From NCBI RefSeq assembly GCF_030151805.1, contig NZ_JASLCN010000396.1, positions 1 to 23,530 of the forward strand: a stretch of 23,530 bases of DNA, read 5' to 3'. The notes under the pieces are model-generated. The model saw only the letters and a program-made list of their open reading frames with translations, did not search any database and was not told where the DNA came from. This DNA is from Fluviicola sp. (GTDB lineage: Bacteria; Bacteroidota; Bacteroidia; Flavobacteriales_D; Crocinitomicaceae). The position numbers and the translations under genes are program-made. Shown one piece after another: positions 16,054 to 22,928 of the stretch. Position 1 is the first letter of the stretch. Each line of letters starts with the position of its first letter.

Positions 16054-16845
16054 ATGAATGATATGAACGAACAAAAACTGGCAGTTTTAATCGATGCCGA
16101 TAACGTACCCTATTCCAGTATCAAAGAAATGTTGGAAGAAGTGGCAAAAAACGGAACACCCACCATCAAACGGATTTATGCAGACTGGACCAAACCCAAT
16201 GCCAACGGCTGGAAAGGAGTCCTGCTCGAAAATGCCATTACACCGATTCAGCAATACAGTTATACCAGCGGGAAAAATTCCAGCGACAGTGCATTGATTA
16301 TTGACGCGATGGATATTTTGTATTCGCAGCAGGTGGATGGTTTCTGCATTGTTTCCTCCGATAGTGATTTTACACGTTTGGCGACCCGCTTGAGAGAATC
16401 CGGGAAAAAAGTCATGGGAATCGGAGAACGAAAAACTCCGCAACCTTTTATTACAGCCTGTGATAAATTCATTTACATCGAAATTTTGAAACCGAAGACT
16501 GATTCTGTAAAAGCGGATTCACCGAAAAAGAAAACCAAAAAAGGGCCTGTTCAAATCATGAATGAGTTTATTCCGACTAATGAAGCTGCCCCAATGAACA
16601 AAGTTGACAGTAAACTGGTGCATTTGTTGAAAGAGAGCGTGAACGATCTGGCAGACGAAACTGGCTGGACTTTCCTGGGAGAACTGGGAAATTTTTTATT
16701 GAAAAAACAACGCGATTTTGATCCGCGGAATTACGGTTTTCAGAAATTACTTCCGTTAATCAAAAGCACCGAAGAGTTTGATATTGACATCCGCGAAACA
16801 ACAAATAAAAACACGAAACATATCTTTGTGAAGGTGAGGGAATAA
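16054..16845 (+). CDS. NYN-domain putative ribonuclease with C-terminal OST-HTH/LOTUS domain
   Basis: Residues 8-150 form a NYN/LabA-type PIN-like nuclease domain. It has VLIDADNVP (D14), IKRIYADW, NSSDSALIIDAMDIL and FCIVSSDSDFTRLATRLRESG, whose acidic residues would bind the metal. After a Lys-rich linker (165-180), residues about 190-262 match the OST-HTH/LOTUS fold (LVHLLKESV, GWTFLGELGNFLLK, FDPRNYGFQKLLPLI). NYN-LOTUS proteins are thought to bind and cut structured RNA; bacterial substrates are mostly unknown. The product is cytoplasmic. Its start is ATG at 16054 or three codons later. A partial -7 box, TACCTTG, lies at 15972. It looks monocistronic. Confidence 0.9.
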   Translation: MNDMNEQKLAVLIDADNVPYSSIKEMLEEVAKNGTPTIKRIYADWTKPNANGWKGVLLENAITPIQQYSYTSGKNSSDSALIIDAMDILYSQQVDGFCIVSSDSDFTRLATRLRESGKKVMGIGERKTPQPFITACDKFIYIEILKPKTDSVKADSPKKKTKKGPVQIMNEFIPTNEAAPMNKVDSKLVHLLKESVNDLADETGWTFLGELGNFLLKKQRDFDPRNYGFQKLLPLIKSTEEFDIDIRETTNKNTKHIFVKVRE

Positions 16846-16913
16846 GGAGTTAGAACGATCATTGTTTTGAAAGGGATTTTTACATAACTTGCATTCGACT
16901 AAATCAATACGCA

Positions 16914-18296
16914 ATGAAAATCACGACCTTAATCATCCTCTTACATTGTTGCTTTTTTTCTTACGCACAAAATGAAGCAGCCACACTCTATTTCGGAAAA
17001 ACCTTATTGGATTTTCGTCAACAGCCACCATTGGTTTTGAGCAGTCAGGCAATAGATCCAAGAGAATGCGCCGCTTCCATTTGTGATGGAGATGGGAATC
17101 TGCTCTTCTATAGTAACGGAGGCGTTTCACCTACAGCTCCTGCTCTCCAGGGAGGCGTTTTTGGAATCAATAATCAACACTTGATGAATGGTAATCTGGT
17201 TGATTCAGGCGGATGTTTGAGTAGCTTTCAGGGGGCAATTATTCTACCGGATCCGGAAGGAATTACCCCGACGAATCGGAAATATTATTTATTTACCAAA
17301 GACTGTATTGAAAGTTCCTTTTCTACTACCCATTATAACTCAGGATTGACCTATTCAATCATTGATATGAGTGCAAATAACGGAAACGGGGCAGTTATCT
17401 CGAAGTACAACGTAATAGTTCCCTATCATGTGATACAAGTACACTCGACGGGTTATGAACCGGTAACGGCCGTTTTGGATTCTGATGGTGAACAAAAATC
17501 AGATCAAGCCGGTTACTGGTTGTTTTCGTATACCGATGATTCTTTGTATCACATCCATTTCGGAACGGACGGGTTTAATCAATTTCAGAAATTAACCGGC
17601 GGAAAAGGGGCTTTGGTTGTTGCACCTGACCGGACACATATCATGGTAGGAAATGTGTTGTATCATTTGGACCCGGTGTTGGGAACCGTTCAACATCAGG
17701 CCACATTCGCAACAAATTTGTGGGCTGCTTTTTCATCCGATGGTTCCAAACTGTATGTTATTTCCGGAACGAGCCTGAAACAATACGATGTCAGCCAGGA
17801 AGATATCTGGTCTACGGAACAGCTTATTGCAACCGTTCCTACCGGATCAATGTTGTTTTTGGGTCCGACGAAACATATTTTGATTTACCAGTCAACAAGC
17901 AATTTTATTGATGCGGAAATCATCTGTACGAACAATTCCGGGATGGCCTGCGGATGGAATCCGACTAATATTTCACTTGGTTCTGGAACGACACCATATT
18001 CCGGAGGTCCGAATATTTCTGCTCATTATTTGTATTCGGATGCGGGGAATTGTACCGTTGCTTTGGAGGAAAACACCCAAGCATTTTTGAGTCTTCACCC
18101 CAATCCTGCAAATACAATGTTGGTTGTTAATGGGTTAGAATCTGAAGCCGATTATGTCATTTATTCCAATTTGGGACAAACTGTTCTGCAAGGGATTACA
18201 AGCAATCAAAAAACCATTGATTTGAGCAATTTGGAAGCGGGCGCCTATGTTGTCAAGATTCAAAATCAATTCTTACCCTTGATTAAATCGGATTAA
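16914..18296 (+). CDS. Exported beta-propeller-like protein with T9SS type A sorting domain
   Basis: The 460-residue precursor begins with MKITTLIILLHCCFFSYAQ, a signal peptide cut before N20. The body shows repeated blade-like segments (ICDGDGNLLFYSNGG, AAFSSDGSKLYVISG) as in YVTN/WD-like propellers. The last 70 residues are a type A C-terminal domain: LSLHPNPANTMLVV, YVIYSNLGQTVLQG and IDLSNLEAGAYVVKIQ. This tail directs passage through the type IX secretion system and removal or anchoring at the cell surface. The ligand is unknown. It is followed after 96 bases by a second T9SS cargo gene. Confidence 0.85.
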   Translation: MKITTLIILLHCCFFSYAQNEAATLYFGKTLLDFRQQPPLVLSSQAIDPRECAASICDGDGNLLFYSNGGVSPTAPALQGGVFGINNQHLMNGNLVDSGGCLSSFQGAIILPDPEGITPTNRKYYLFTKDCIESSFSTTHYNSGLTYSIIDMSANNGNGAVISKYNVIVPYHVIQVHSTGYEPVTAVLDSDGEQKSDQAGYWLFSYTDDSLYHIHFGTDGFNQFQKLTGGKGALVVAPDRTHIMVGNVLYHLDPVLGTVQHQATFATNLWAAFSSDGSKLYVISGTSLKQYDVSQEDIWSTEQLIATVPTGSMLFLGPTKHILIYQSTSNFIDAEIICTNNSGMACGWNPTNISLGSGTTPYSGGPNISAHYLYSDAGNCTVALEENTQAFLSLHPNPANTMLVVNGLESEADYVIYSNLGQTVLQGITSNQKTIDLSNLEAGAYVVKIQNQFLPLIKSD

Positions 18297-18392
18297 ATCT
18301 GTGGGACAAAAGAATTCGCCATTCAGATGAATTCCAAGAATGGAAATCATTTTGAATTTGTAATTGAATCAGAGGAATCCTACTTTCGGTGC

Positions 18393-19277
18393 ATGAAAAG
18401 ACACGTTTGGAGTTTGTTCGCAGGAATCATGATCAGTTTGTGGGGAAATTCGCAAACCTACAAGCCGCTCCTGGATGATTTCAATGAATGGCATTTCACC
18501 ACGTGTTTTTCGGGTTGTAACACTGCTGTTTATTACACAAACGGCGACACGCTCTTAAATGGGGTGTCGTATAAAGTTTTGGATGGTTATCATTATATGT
18601 CGCGAACTGTTTTGTTGCGGGAAGATACGGTAAACAGGGAAGTGTATTTGAGCCAGATTTTGCCCGATAAGATCAAATCGTTTTTGCTTTACGATTTTAA
18701 AAAGCAGGCAGGAGATTCCATGGAATTGTTCAATCCAATCAGCCCGTTTATGGAAGAACCGGGTTATTTCACACTCGATTCCATTCGCCTGAAACCCCTG
18801 GAAGACGGAAACGCATACCGCCATTTTTATTGGTCACCGTCGCCGGGAAATACAACTGACAGTTCGCATCCAGTTTGGGTAGAAGGAGTCGGTTCGATTT
18901 CATTAGTGAATGCAGCTGCCGGACAACCGGATTTTAACGATGTCGGACAATTGAATTGCTTTTTTAAAAACAGCACTGCTTTTTATGTCGATCTGGATTC
19001 GATTGATTCATGCGAACCCGTTTACGTACTCGGAATGACAGAATTCGGTGTTCCACATTCAGATTGGACACTTTATCCGAATCCTGTCAGTAACGAATTG
19101 AAATTGAGCACGCAATTTCCGGGACAAACCTACCGGGTGCTGAATGTGCAGGGACTGGAAGTTTCAGCAGGAATCATTGAGAGCAATGGAACCATTTGTG
19201 TAGAATCTCTTTCCAACGGACAGTATTTCCTGAAAGTGGGCCAGCAGAATCTCCGGAAATTCACAAAGCAGGAATAA
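18393..19277 (+). CDS. Exported protein with T9SS type A sorting domain
   Basis: The ATG at 18393 is preferred because it opens a signal peptide, MKRHVWSLFAGIMISLWGNSQ; an upstream in-frame ATG at 18327 would bury it. The 294-residue product has a central domain with no recognised family (YYTNGDTLLNGVSYKVLDGY, a pattern seen in Bacteroidota T9SS cargo). The type A tail reads WTLYPNPVSNELKLS, YRVLNVQGLEVSAG and SLSNGQYFLKVGQ. TACTTTCG at 18381-18388 is a near-match -7 box right before the start. Its stop codon abuts that of the converging propeller gene with no gap. Confidence 0.82.
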   Translation: MKRHVWSLFAGIMISLWGNSQTYKPLLDDFNEWHFTTCFSGCNTAVYYTNGDTLLNGVSYKVLDGYHYMSRTVLLREDTVNREVYLSQILPDKIKSFLLYDFKKQAGDSMELFNPISPFMEEPGYFTLDSIRLKPLEDGNAYRHFYWSPSPGNTTDSSHPVWVEGVGSISLVNAAAGQPDFNDVGQLNCFFKNSTAFYVDLDSIDSCEPVYVLGMTEFGVPHSDWTLYPNPVSNELKLSTQFPGQTYRVLNVQGLEVSAGIIESNGTICVESLSNGQYFLKVGQQNLRKFTKQE

Positions 19278-20324
19278 TCAGCAACCACCTTCCCAGGGGC
19301 CATTTTTCGTGATCGGTGTAAACAGATCGTTGTTGTAGAGGTACAAACCGTTTCCGCCGCCAAACCAAAATTTTCCTTTGTTGTCTTGATAAACCGATTG
19401 TACGGCAGGCATGCGAAGACCTTCTTTTTCGCCGAAATTCGTCAATTTTCCGTCCATATAACGATAAACCCCGAAACCTTCCGATGAAAACCAAACGGCG
19501 CCGTTCCGGTCTTCATACATCGTCCAGACCTCGTTGTTCCCGATTCCGTTTTCAGAAGAGATCGGTTGAAAGGATTTCCCGTCATACTTGCTGATTCCGT
19601 TATCCATGGAGCTGAACCAGATGTTTCCTTTCCCATCTTCCAGGATGCAAGTCAGGTCATTCGAGCAAAGACCATCTTTTTGGGAAAACTGCCGGAAATG
19701 GATGCCGTCAAATTGAAAAGCTCCCTGATCGGCTGTCCCGAACCACAAATTTCCTTTCCGGTCTTCGGTGATGGAGCGAATCCAGCTTGCTTCTGCTTTC
19801 GGAATGGCGAAGCGTTCGAACTGATTTCCGTTAAAGCGGCACAAACCACTGTACGTTCCGGCCCAGATTGTCCCTTTGCTGTCCTGGAAAATGCTCCAGA
19901 CACTGGCATGACACAAGCCTTCTTTTTCCCCGAAATTCAGGTAAATCTTTGTAGAAGGATTGTATTTGGTGACACCGTTGCTGGTCGAAAACCAGATGTT
20001 TTTGTGTTTGTCTTCGATGATTCCGGTTACCTGCGAACCTCCTAATCCTTCCGGGGTATTGATGTAAGAAAGTTTTTCGCCGTCGTACATAGCTACGCCA
20101 TCCGTATTGGTTCCGAACCACAGATTTCCTTTGCTGTCCTGTAAAATACGTCTGACATATTCACTGATTGCATTGCTGTAATAACACGGAAGCTGAGGAC
20201 CGTAATATACCGAATCATCCAGATCAATGCTTGTCAAAACGGCTCTTTTTTGCTTGCTGATGTGCATCGTTTGAGCGCTGTAAAGAAACAGGCTGATTGC
20301 GATACTGATAAGAATTGTTTTCAT
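19278..20324 (-). CDS. Exported seven-bladed two-component-regulator propeller (Reg_prop) protein
   Basis: The ATG at 20324 gives 348 residues beginning MKTILISIAISLFLYSAQT, a signal peptide; a GTG three codons upstream is also possible. Seven repeats of the form (E/Q)D-x-x-G-x-(L/I)W-(F/A)-(G/S)-(T/S)-x-x-G-(V/L)-x-x-(Y/F) can be counted, enough for one closed propeller filling the protein. In hybrid two-component systems such propellers are the periplasmic sensor fused to a histidine kinase. Here the protein ends after the propeller (PWEGGC), with no Y_Y_Y domain, membrane helix or kinase. It is divergent from a membrane-anchored winged-helix regulator, its likely partner. Confidence 0.88.
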   Translation of the reverse strand: MKTILISIAISLFLYSAQTMHISKQKRAVLTSIDLDDSVYYGPQLPCYYSNAISEYVRRILQDSKGNLWFGTNTDGVAMYDGEKLSYINTPEGLGGSQVTGIIEDKHKNIWFSTSNGVTKYNPSTKIYLNFGEKEGLCHASVWSIFQDSKGTIWAGTYSGLCRFNGNQFERFAIPKAEASWIRSITEDRKGNLWFGTADQGAFQFDGIHFRQFSQKDGLCSNDLTCILEDGKGNIWFSSMDNGISKYDGKSFQPISSENGIGNNEVWTMYEDRNGAVWFSSEGFGVYRYMDGKLTNFGEKEGLRMPAVQSVYQDNKGKFWFGGGNGLYLYNNDLFTPITKNGPWEGGC

Positions 20325-20377
20325 AATTTTCACGTTTCAGTAAAAGTAAATCAGCTTGATTTTAAGTTCTTTAAAGA

Positions 20378-20397
20378 AGTGTAAATTAGTGTAAATG
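20378..20397. promoter_or_regulatory. 10-bp tandem repeat, candidate OmpR-type operator
   Basis: AGTGTAAATT (20378-20387) is directly followed by AGTGTAAATG (20388-20397): nine of ten bases repeat with an exact 10-bp period. OmpR/PhoB winged-helix proteins bind head-to-tail half-sites with 10-11 bp spacing. The repeat lies mid-way between the divergent propeller and regulator genes, so it could control both. Confidence 0.5.
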
Positions 20398-20433
20398 GAA
20401 TTGAAAAGATGTCCAAATGAATGTTGAATCCAA

Positions 20434-20441
20434 TACCTTTG
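20434..20441 (+). promoter_or_regulatory. -7 box for the winged-helix regulator gene
   Basis: TACCTTTG matches TAnnTTTG exactly and ends 4 bases before the ATG at 20446, implying a leaderless or nearly leaderless transcript. The tandem repeat at 20378-20397 ends 36 bases upstream, a position suited to activation. Confidence 0.45.
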
Positions 20442-20445
20442 TAAG

Positions 20446-21321
20446 ATGATCGGGAAAATAACTACTGCTTGTTGTTTCATTATCGGGTTACTTGGAATGA
20501 GTTCCGGCTCTTTTGCAGGGAAAAACCAGGATGAGCGGCTTCTGAAAGCGACTTTACGGAAAATCGGGCACGAGCTCTTGCTGCGTTCGGGAAATGAAAC
20601 TTCCCGGATTTTACCCATTGAAAAAGAAAATGACCACCTGGTTTTGAAGTTTGAAGCTGCATTTCAGCTGGATCCGGAAGATTTGTCGGACGTGGTAAAT
20701 GCTTTCATGAAAGAAGAACCGAACATTACCGGCTATTTGGTTGAAGTACAAACCTGCGGCTCAAAAGAATTGGTATACAGTTACCGCTTTGCCGTTTCAG
20801 ATAATCCCAATACGGTTTCCTGCAAAGGAAGAATTCTGCCGAAGGATTGCTATGAAATTTTGTTTACGGTTTTGGAGTCTGAAATTCCGGTTCAGGAAGC
20901 CTATTCGAAACCGGATGATGCCGGTAAATTTGCTTTCATTGCCTTATTAATTCCCGCTTCGTTAGGAGTAGGTTGGTTTGTCTTCAAAGGGAAAAAGAAA
21001 AAAACGCCTGTTGTAAACTCACCGGATTTGATTTCCATCGGGAGTTTTCAGTTTGATCCGGTTCAGATGAAACTGATTCATTCAAGCGGAGAAATTGAAC
21101 TGACGGGAAAAGAATCCGGGTTATTATTGCAATTGCATGCATCTGTAAATCGGCTGGTAGACCGGGACACCATTTTGAAGAGCGTTTGGGGAGACGAAGG
21201 CGATTACATCGGCAGAACCCTCGATGTTTTTATTTCCAAACTGCGCAAAAAACTCGAAGCCGATCCGGCTGTCAGAATCATAAATATCCGTGGAGTAGGC
21301 TACAAGCTGGTCGTCGGATGA
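20446..21321 (+). CDS. Membrane-anchored winged-helix regulator with periplasmic domain (inverse ToxR topology)
   Basis: The 291-residue protein has a signal peptide-like N terminus (MIGKITTACCFIIGLLGMSS), then a periplasmic domain at about 25-160 with no recognised family and two cysteines (QTCGS, VSCKG). A membrane helix follows at about 162-181 (FAFIALLIPASLGVGWFVF), then a basic stop-transfer GKKKK and an OmpR/PhoB-type winged helix at about 197-290. The winged helix shows ELTGKESGLLLQL, LVDRDTILKSVWG, RTLDVFISKLRKKLE and INIRGVGYKL. It lacks a receiver domain, so it is not a classical response regulator. Sensing across the membrane would drive DNA binding, as in ToxR but with the order of domains reversed. 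The divergent propeller gene is the obvious input partner. Confidence 0.87.
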   Translation: MIGKITTACCFIIGLLGMSSGSFAGKNQDERLLKATLRKIGHELLLRSGNETSRILPIEKENDHLVLKFEAAFQLDPEDLSDVVNAFMKEEPNITGYLVEVQTCGSKELVYSYRFAVSDNPNTVSCKGRILPKDCYEILFTVLESEIPVQEAYSKPDDAGKFAFIALLIPASLGVGWFVFKGKKKKTPVVNSPDLISIGSFQFDPVQMKLIHSSGEIELTGKESGLLLQLHASVNRLVDRDTILKSVWGDEGDYIGRTLDVFISKLRKKLEADPAVRIINIRGVGYKLVVG

Positions 21322-21359
21322 AAAATTGCGCATAAAAGTTCGGCTTTGTAAAGCGAAGT

Positions 21360-21682
21360 ATTCCCGAAATGTTAGAAGTTTTTTATTATCAGAGACCAAT
21401 CGTTTTACACATTGAAAGGGTGGATGAATAGGTAGGATGAGAGACTAAAAAAGGTCCTTACGCTGAAAGTGCCCGAAAACGAGTGATTGGAGCGAAAAAA
21501 GCATTCATTGTTTGAACCGACGAAGGAGGTGAGTTTCGAATGCTTTCGCGGAAAGACAGGTAGTTTTCCAGCTTTCGAGTATAGACCTAGACTTTTTTGC
21601 TTACTTTTTGGGGCGATGCCAAAAAGTAAGTTCGTCAAATAAATGGGCTTTGTGCTGTTTGCTGGGAAATTCCCGAAATGTT
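21360..21682. repeat. Palindrome-rich noncoding element bounded by 14-bp direct repeats
   Basis: ATTCCCGAAATGTT occurs at 21360-21373 and again at 21669-21682, perfectly. Between them lie AAAGCATTC (about 21497-21505) with its exact complement GAATGCTTT (about 21538-21546), and a 12-bp hairpin (CTTACTTTTTGG, seven bases, CCAAAAAGTAAG) near 21599-21629. A broken pairing of AAAAAAGGTC (about 21448) with GACCTAGACTTTTTT (about 21584) could close the structure. There is no transposase. Non-autonomous insertion, or a dispersed extragenic repeat of the type common in Bacteroidota, are the best explanations. Confidence 0.6.
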
Positions 21683-21685
21683 GCG

Positions 21686-21713
21686 TTGTTGTTCTGAATA
21701 ATCCCTAAATTTG
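21686..21713 (+). promoter_or_regulatory. Consensus promoter for the aminotransferase gene
   Basis: TTG (21686-21688), 17 bases and TAAATTTG (21706-21713) match the Bacteroidota promoter exactly. Transcription should begin near 21719, with a leader of about 19 bases before the ATG at 21738. The TTG begins 4 bases after the right direct repeat of the neighbouring element. Confidence 0.75.
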
Positions 21714-21737
21714 GAACACAATTAATGAAGCAATTTT

Positions 21738-22928
21738 ATGATTCAATTATCAAATCGTGTATTGGAAATGGAAGAGTCGGCAACCTTGGCCATGTCTCGC
21801 AAAAGCAGAGAACTTCGCGCTCAGGGAAAAGACATCATTTCGTTAAGTTTGGGTGAGCCGGATTTTCATACTCCGGACTTTATCAAAGAGGCTGCTGCGG
21901 AAGCAATGGAGCAGAATTTCACGACTTACACGCCGGTACCGGGATACGATGATCTGAGAGATGCGATAGCGAATAAATTCAACCGCGATAACGGAATTCC
22001 ATATAAGAGAGAAAACATCGTTGTATCAACAGGAGCGAAGCAATCAATCGCCAACCTGGTGATGGCTGCAATCAATCCCGGAGATGAGGTGATTATTCCT
22101 GCTCCGTATTGGGTTTCTTATGCGGAAATCGTGAAAGTAGCGGGTGGCGTTCCGGTAGTTGTGCAAACAACGATCGAAAGTGATTTCAAATTCACTCCGG
22201 AACAATTCCGAAAAGCGATCACACCGAAAAGTAAAATGATGATGTTCTCGTCACCATGCAATCCGACCGGAACTGTTTATACAAAGGAAGAATTGCGCGC
22301 TTTGGCGGATGTGGTAAAGGAAAACCCGAACATCATTGTCATGTCTGACGAAATCTACGAACATATCAACTTTGTGGGACACAACCATTCGATGGCTCAA
22401 TTTGAAGATGTCAGAGATCAAATCGTAACAGTAAACGGAGTTTCAAAAGCCTGGGCAATGACCGGATGGCGTGTCGGATATATCGGTGCACCGAAAGAAA
22501 TTGCAGATGCCTGTAATAAAATCCAGGGACAATTTACTTCCGGAACCTGTTCAATCGCTCAGCGAGCAACGATTGCAGCTGTGAATGCAGATCCGGCGGT
22601 TTTGAAAGACATGGTGAAAGCGTTTGAAAACAGACGTGCATTGGTTTTGGATGCCTTGAACAAGATGCCGGGAGTGAAATCCAACAAACCGGGAGGAGCG
22701 TTTTATGTATTCCCGGATATTTCCAGCTTCTTCGGAAAGAAACACGGCGATGCAACGATCCGTTCGGCAGAAGATTTGTGCATGTATTTGCTGGATAAAG
22801 GAGTTGCTCTGGTTTCGGGTGAAGCATTCGGAGATGCAAATTGTATGCGTATTTCCTATGCTGCGTCAGAGGAAACGTTAACGGAAGCAATGAAACGCGT
22901 TGCAAACGCATTAGCAGAATTGAATTAA
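21738..22928 (+). CDS. aspC: Aspartate-type aminotransferase, PLP-dependent class I
   Basis: The 396-residue length fits subgroup I-gamma aspartate aminotransferases. Visible motifs are SLGEPDFHTP near residue 40, TYTPVPGYDDLR at 64-74, NPTG at 175-178 (substrate-binding N175), SDEIYEH with D204 and Y207, and VSKAWAMTGWRVGY, with K237 as the lysine forming the PLP Schiff base and R245 binding phosphate. A late CMRISY holds the arginine for the substrate carboxylate. It transfers the amino group between aspartate and 2-oxoglutarate; some relatives also use prephenate or aromatic acids, so the exact substrate is not settled. It is cytoplasmic and transcribed from its own consensus promoter. The next gene begins on the base after its stop. 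Confidence 0.93.
   Translation: MIQLSNRVLEMEESATLAMSRKSRELRAQGKDIISLSLGEPDFHTPDFIKEAAAEAMEQNFTTYTPVPGYDDLRDAIANKFNRDNGIPYKRENIVVSTGAKQSIANLVMAAINPGDEVIIPAPYWVSYAEIVKVAGGVPVVVQTTIESDFKFTPEQFRKAITPKSKMMMFSSPCNPTGTVYTKEELRALADVVKENPNIIVMSDEIYEHINFVGHNHSMAQFEDVRDQIVTVNGVSKAWAMTGWRVGYIGAPKEIADACNKIQGQFTSGTCSIAQRATIAAVNADPAVLKDMVKAFENRRALVLDALNKMPGVKSNKPGGAFYVFPDISSFFGKKHGDATIRSAEDLCMYLLDKGVALVSGEAFGDANCMRISYAASEETLTEAMKRVANALAELN

Larger units (their letters stand above)
21322..21737. other. 416-base intergenic region holding a repeat element
   Basis: No plausible protein gene lies here; a 77-residue minus-strand frame runs through the palindromes and looks like chance. The region contains the element at 21360-21682 and the aminotransferase promoter at 21686-21713. 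The regulator gene has no separate terminator, so the hairpin at about 21599-21629 probably ends it. Confidence 0.6.

Noticed and set aside
19278..20324. Propeller gene as a truncated hybrid histidine kinase pseudogene
   Set aside because: The seven repeats form a complete propeller, the frame is intact, and no kinase remnant follows; the next gene is a separate, convergent one.
21405..21638. 77-residue minus-strand frame between regulator and aminotransferase
   Set aside because: It runs through both palindromes of the repeat element and has no promoter or family resemblance.
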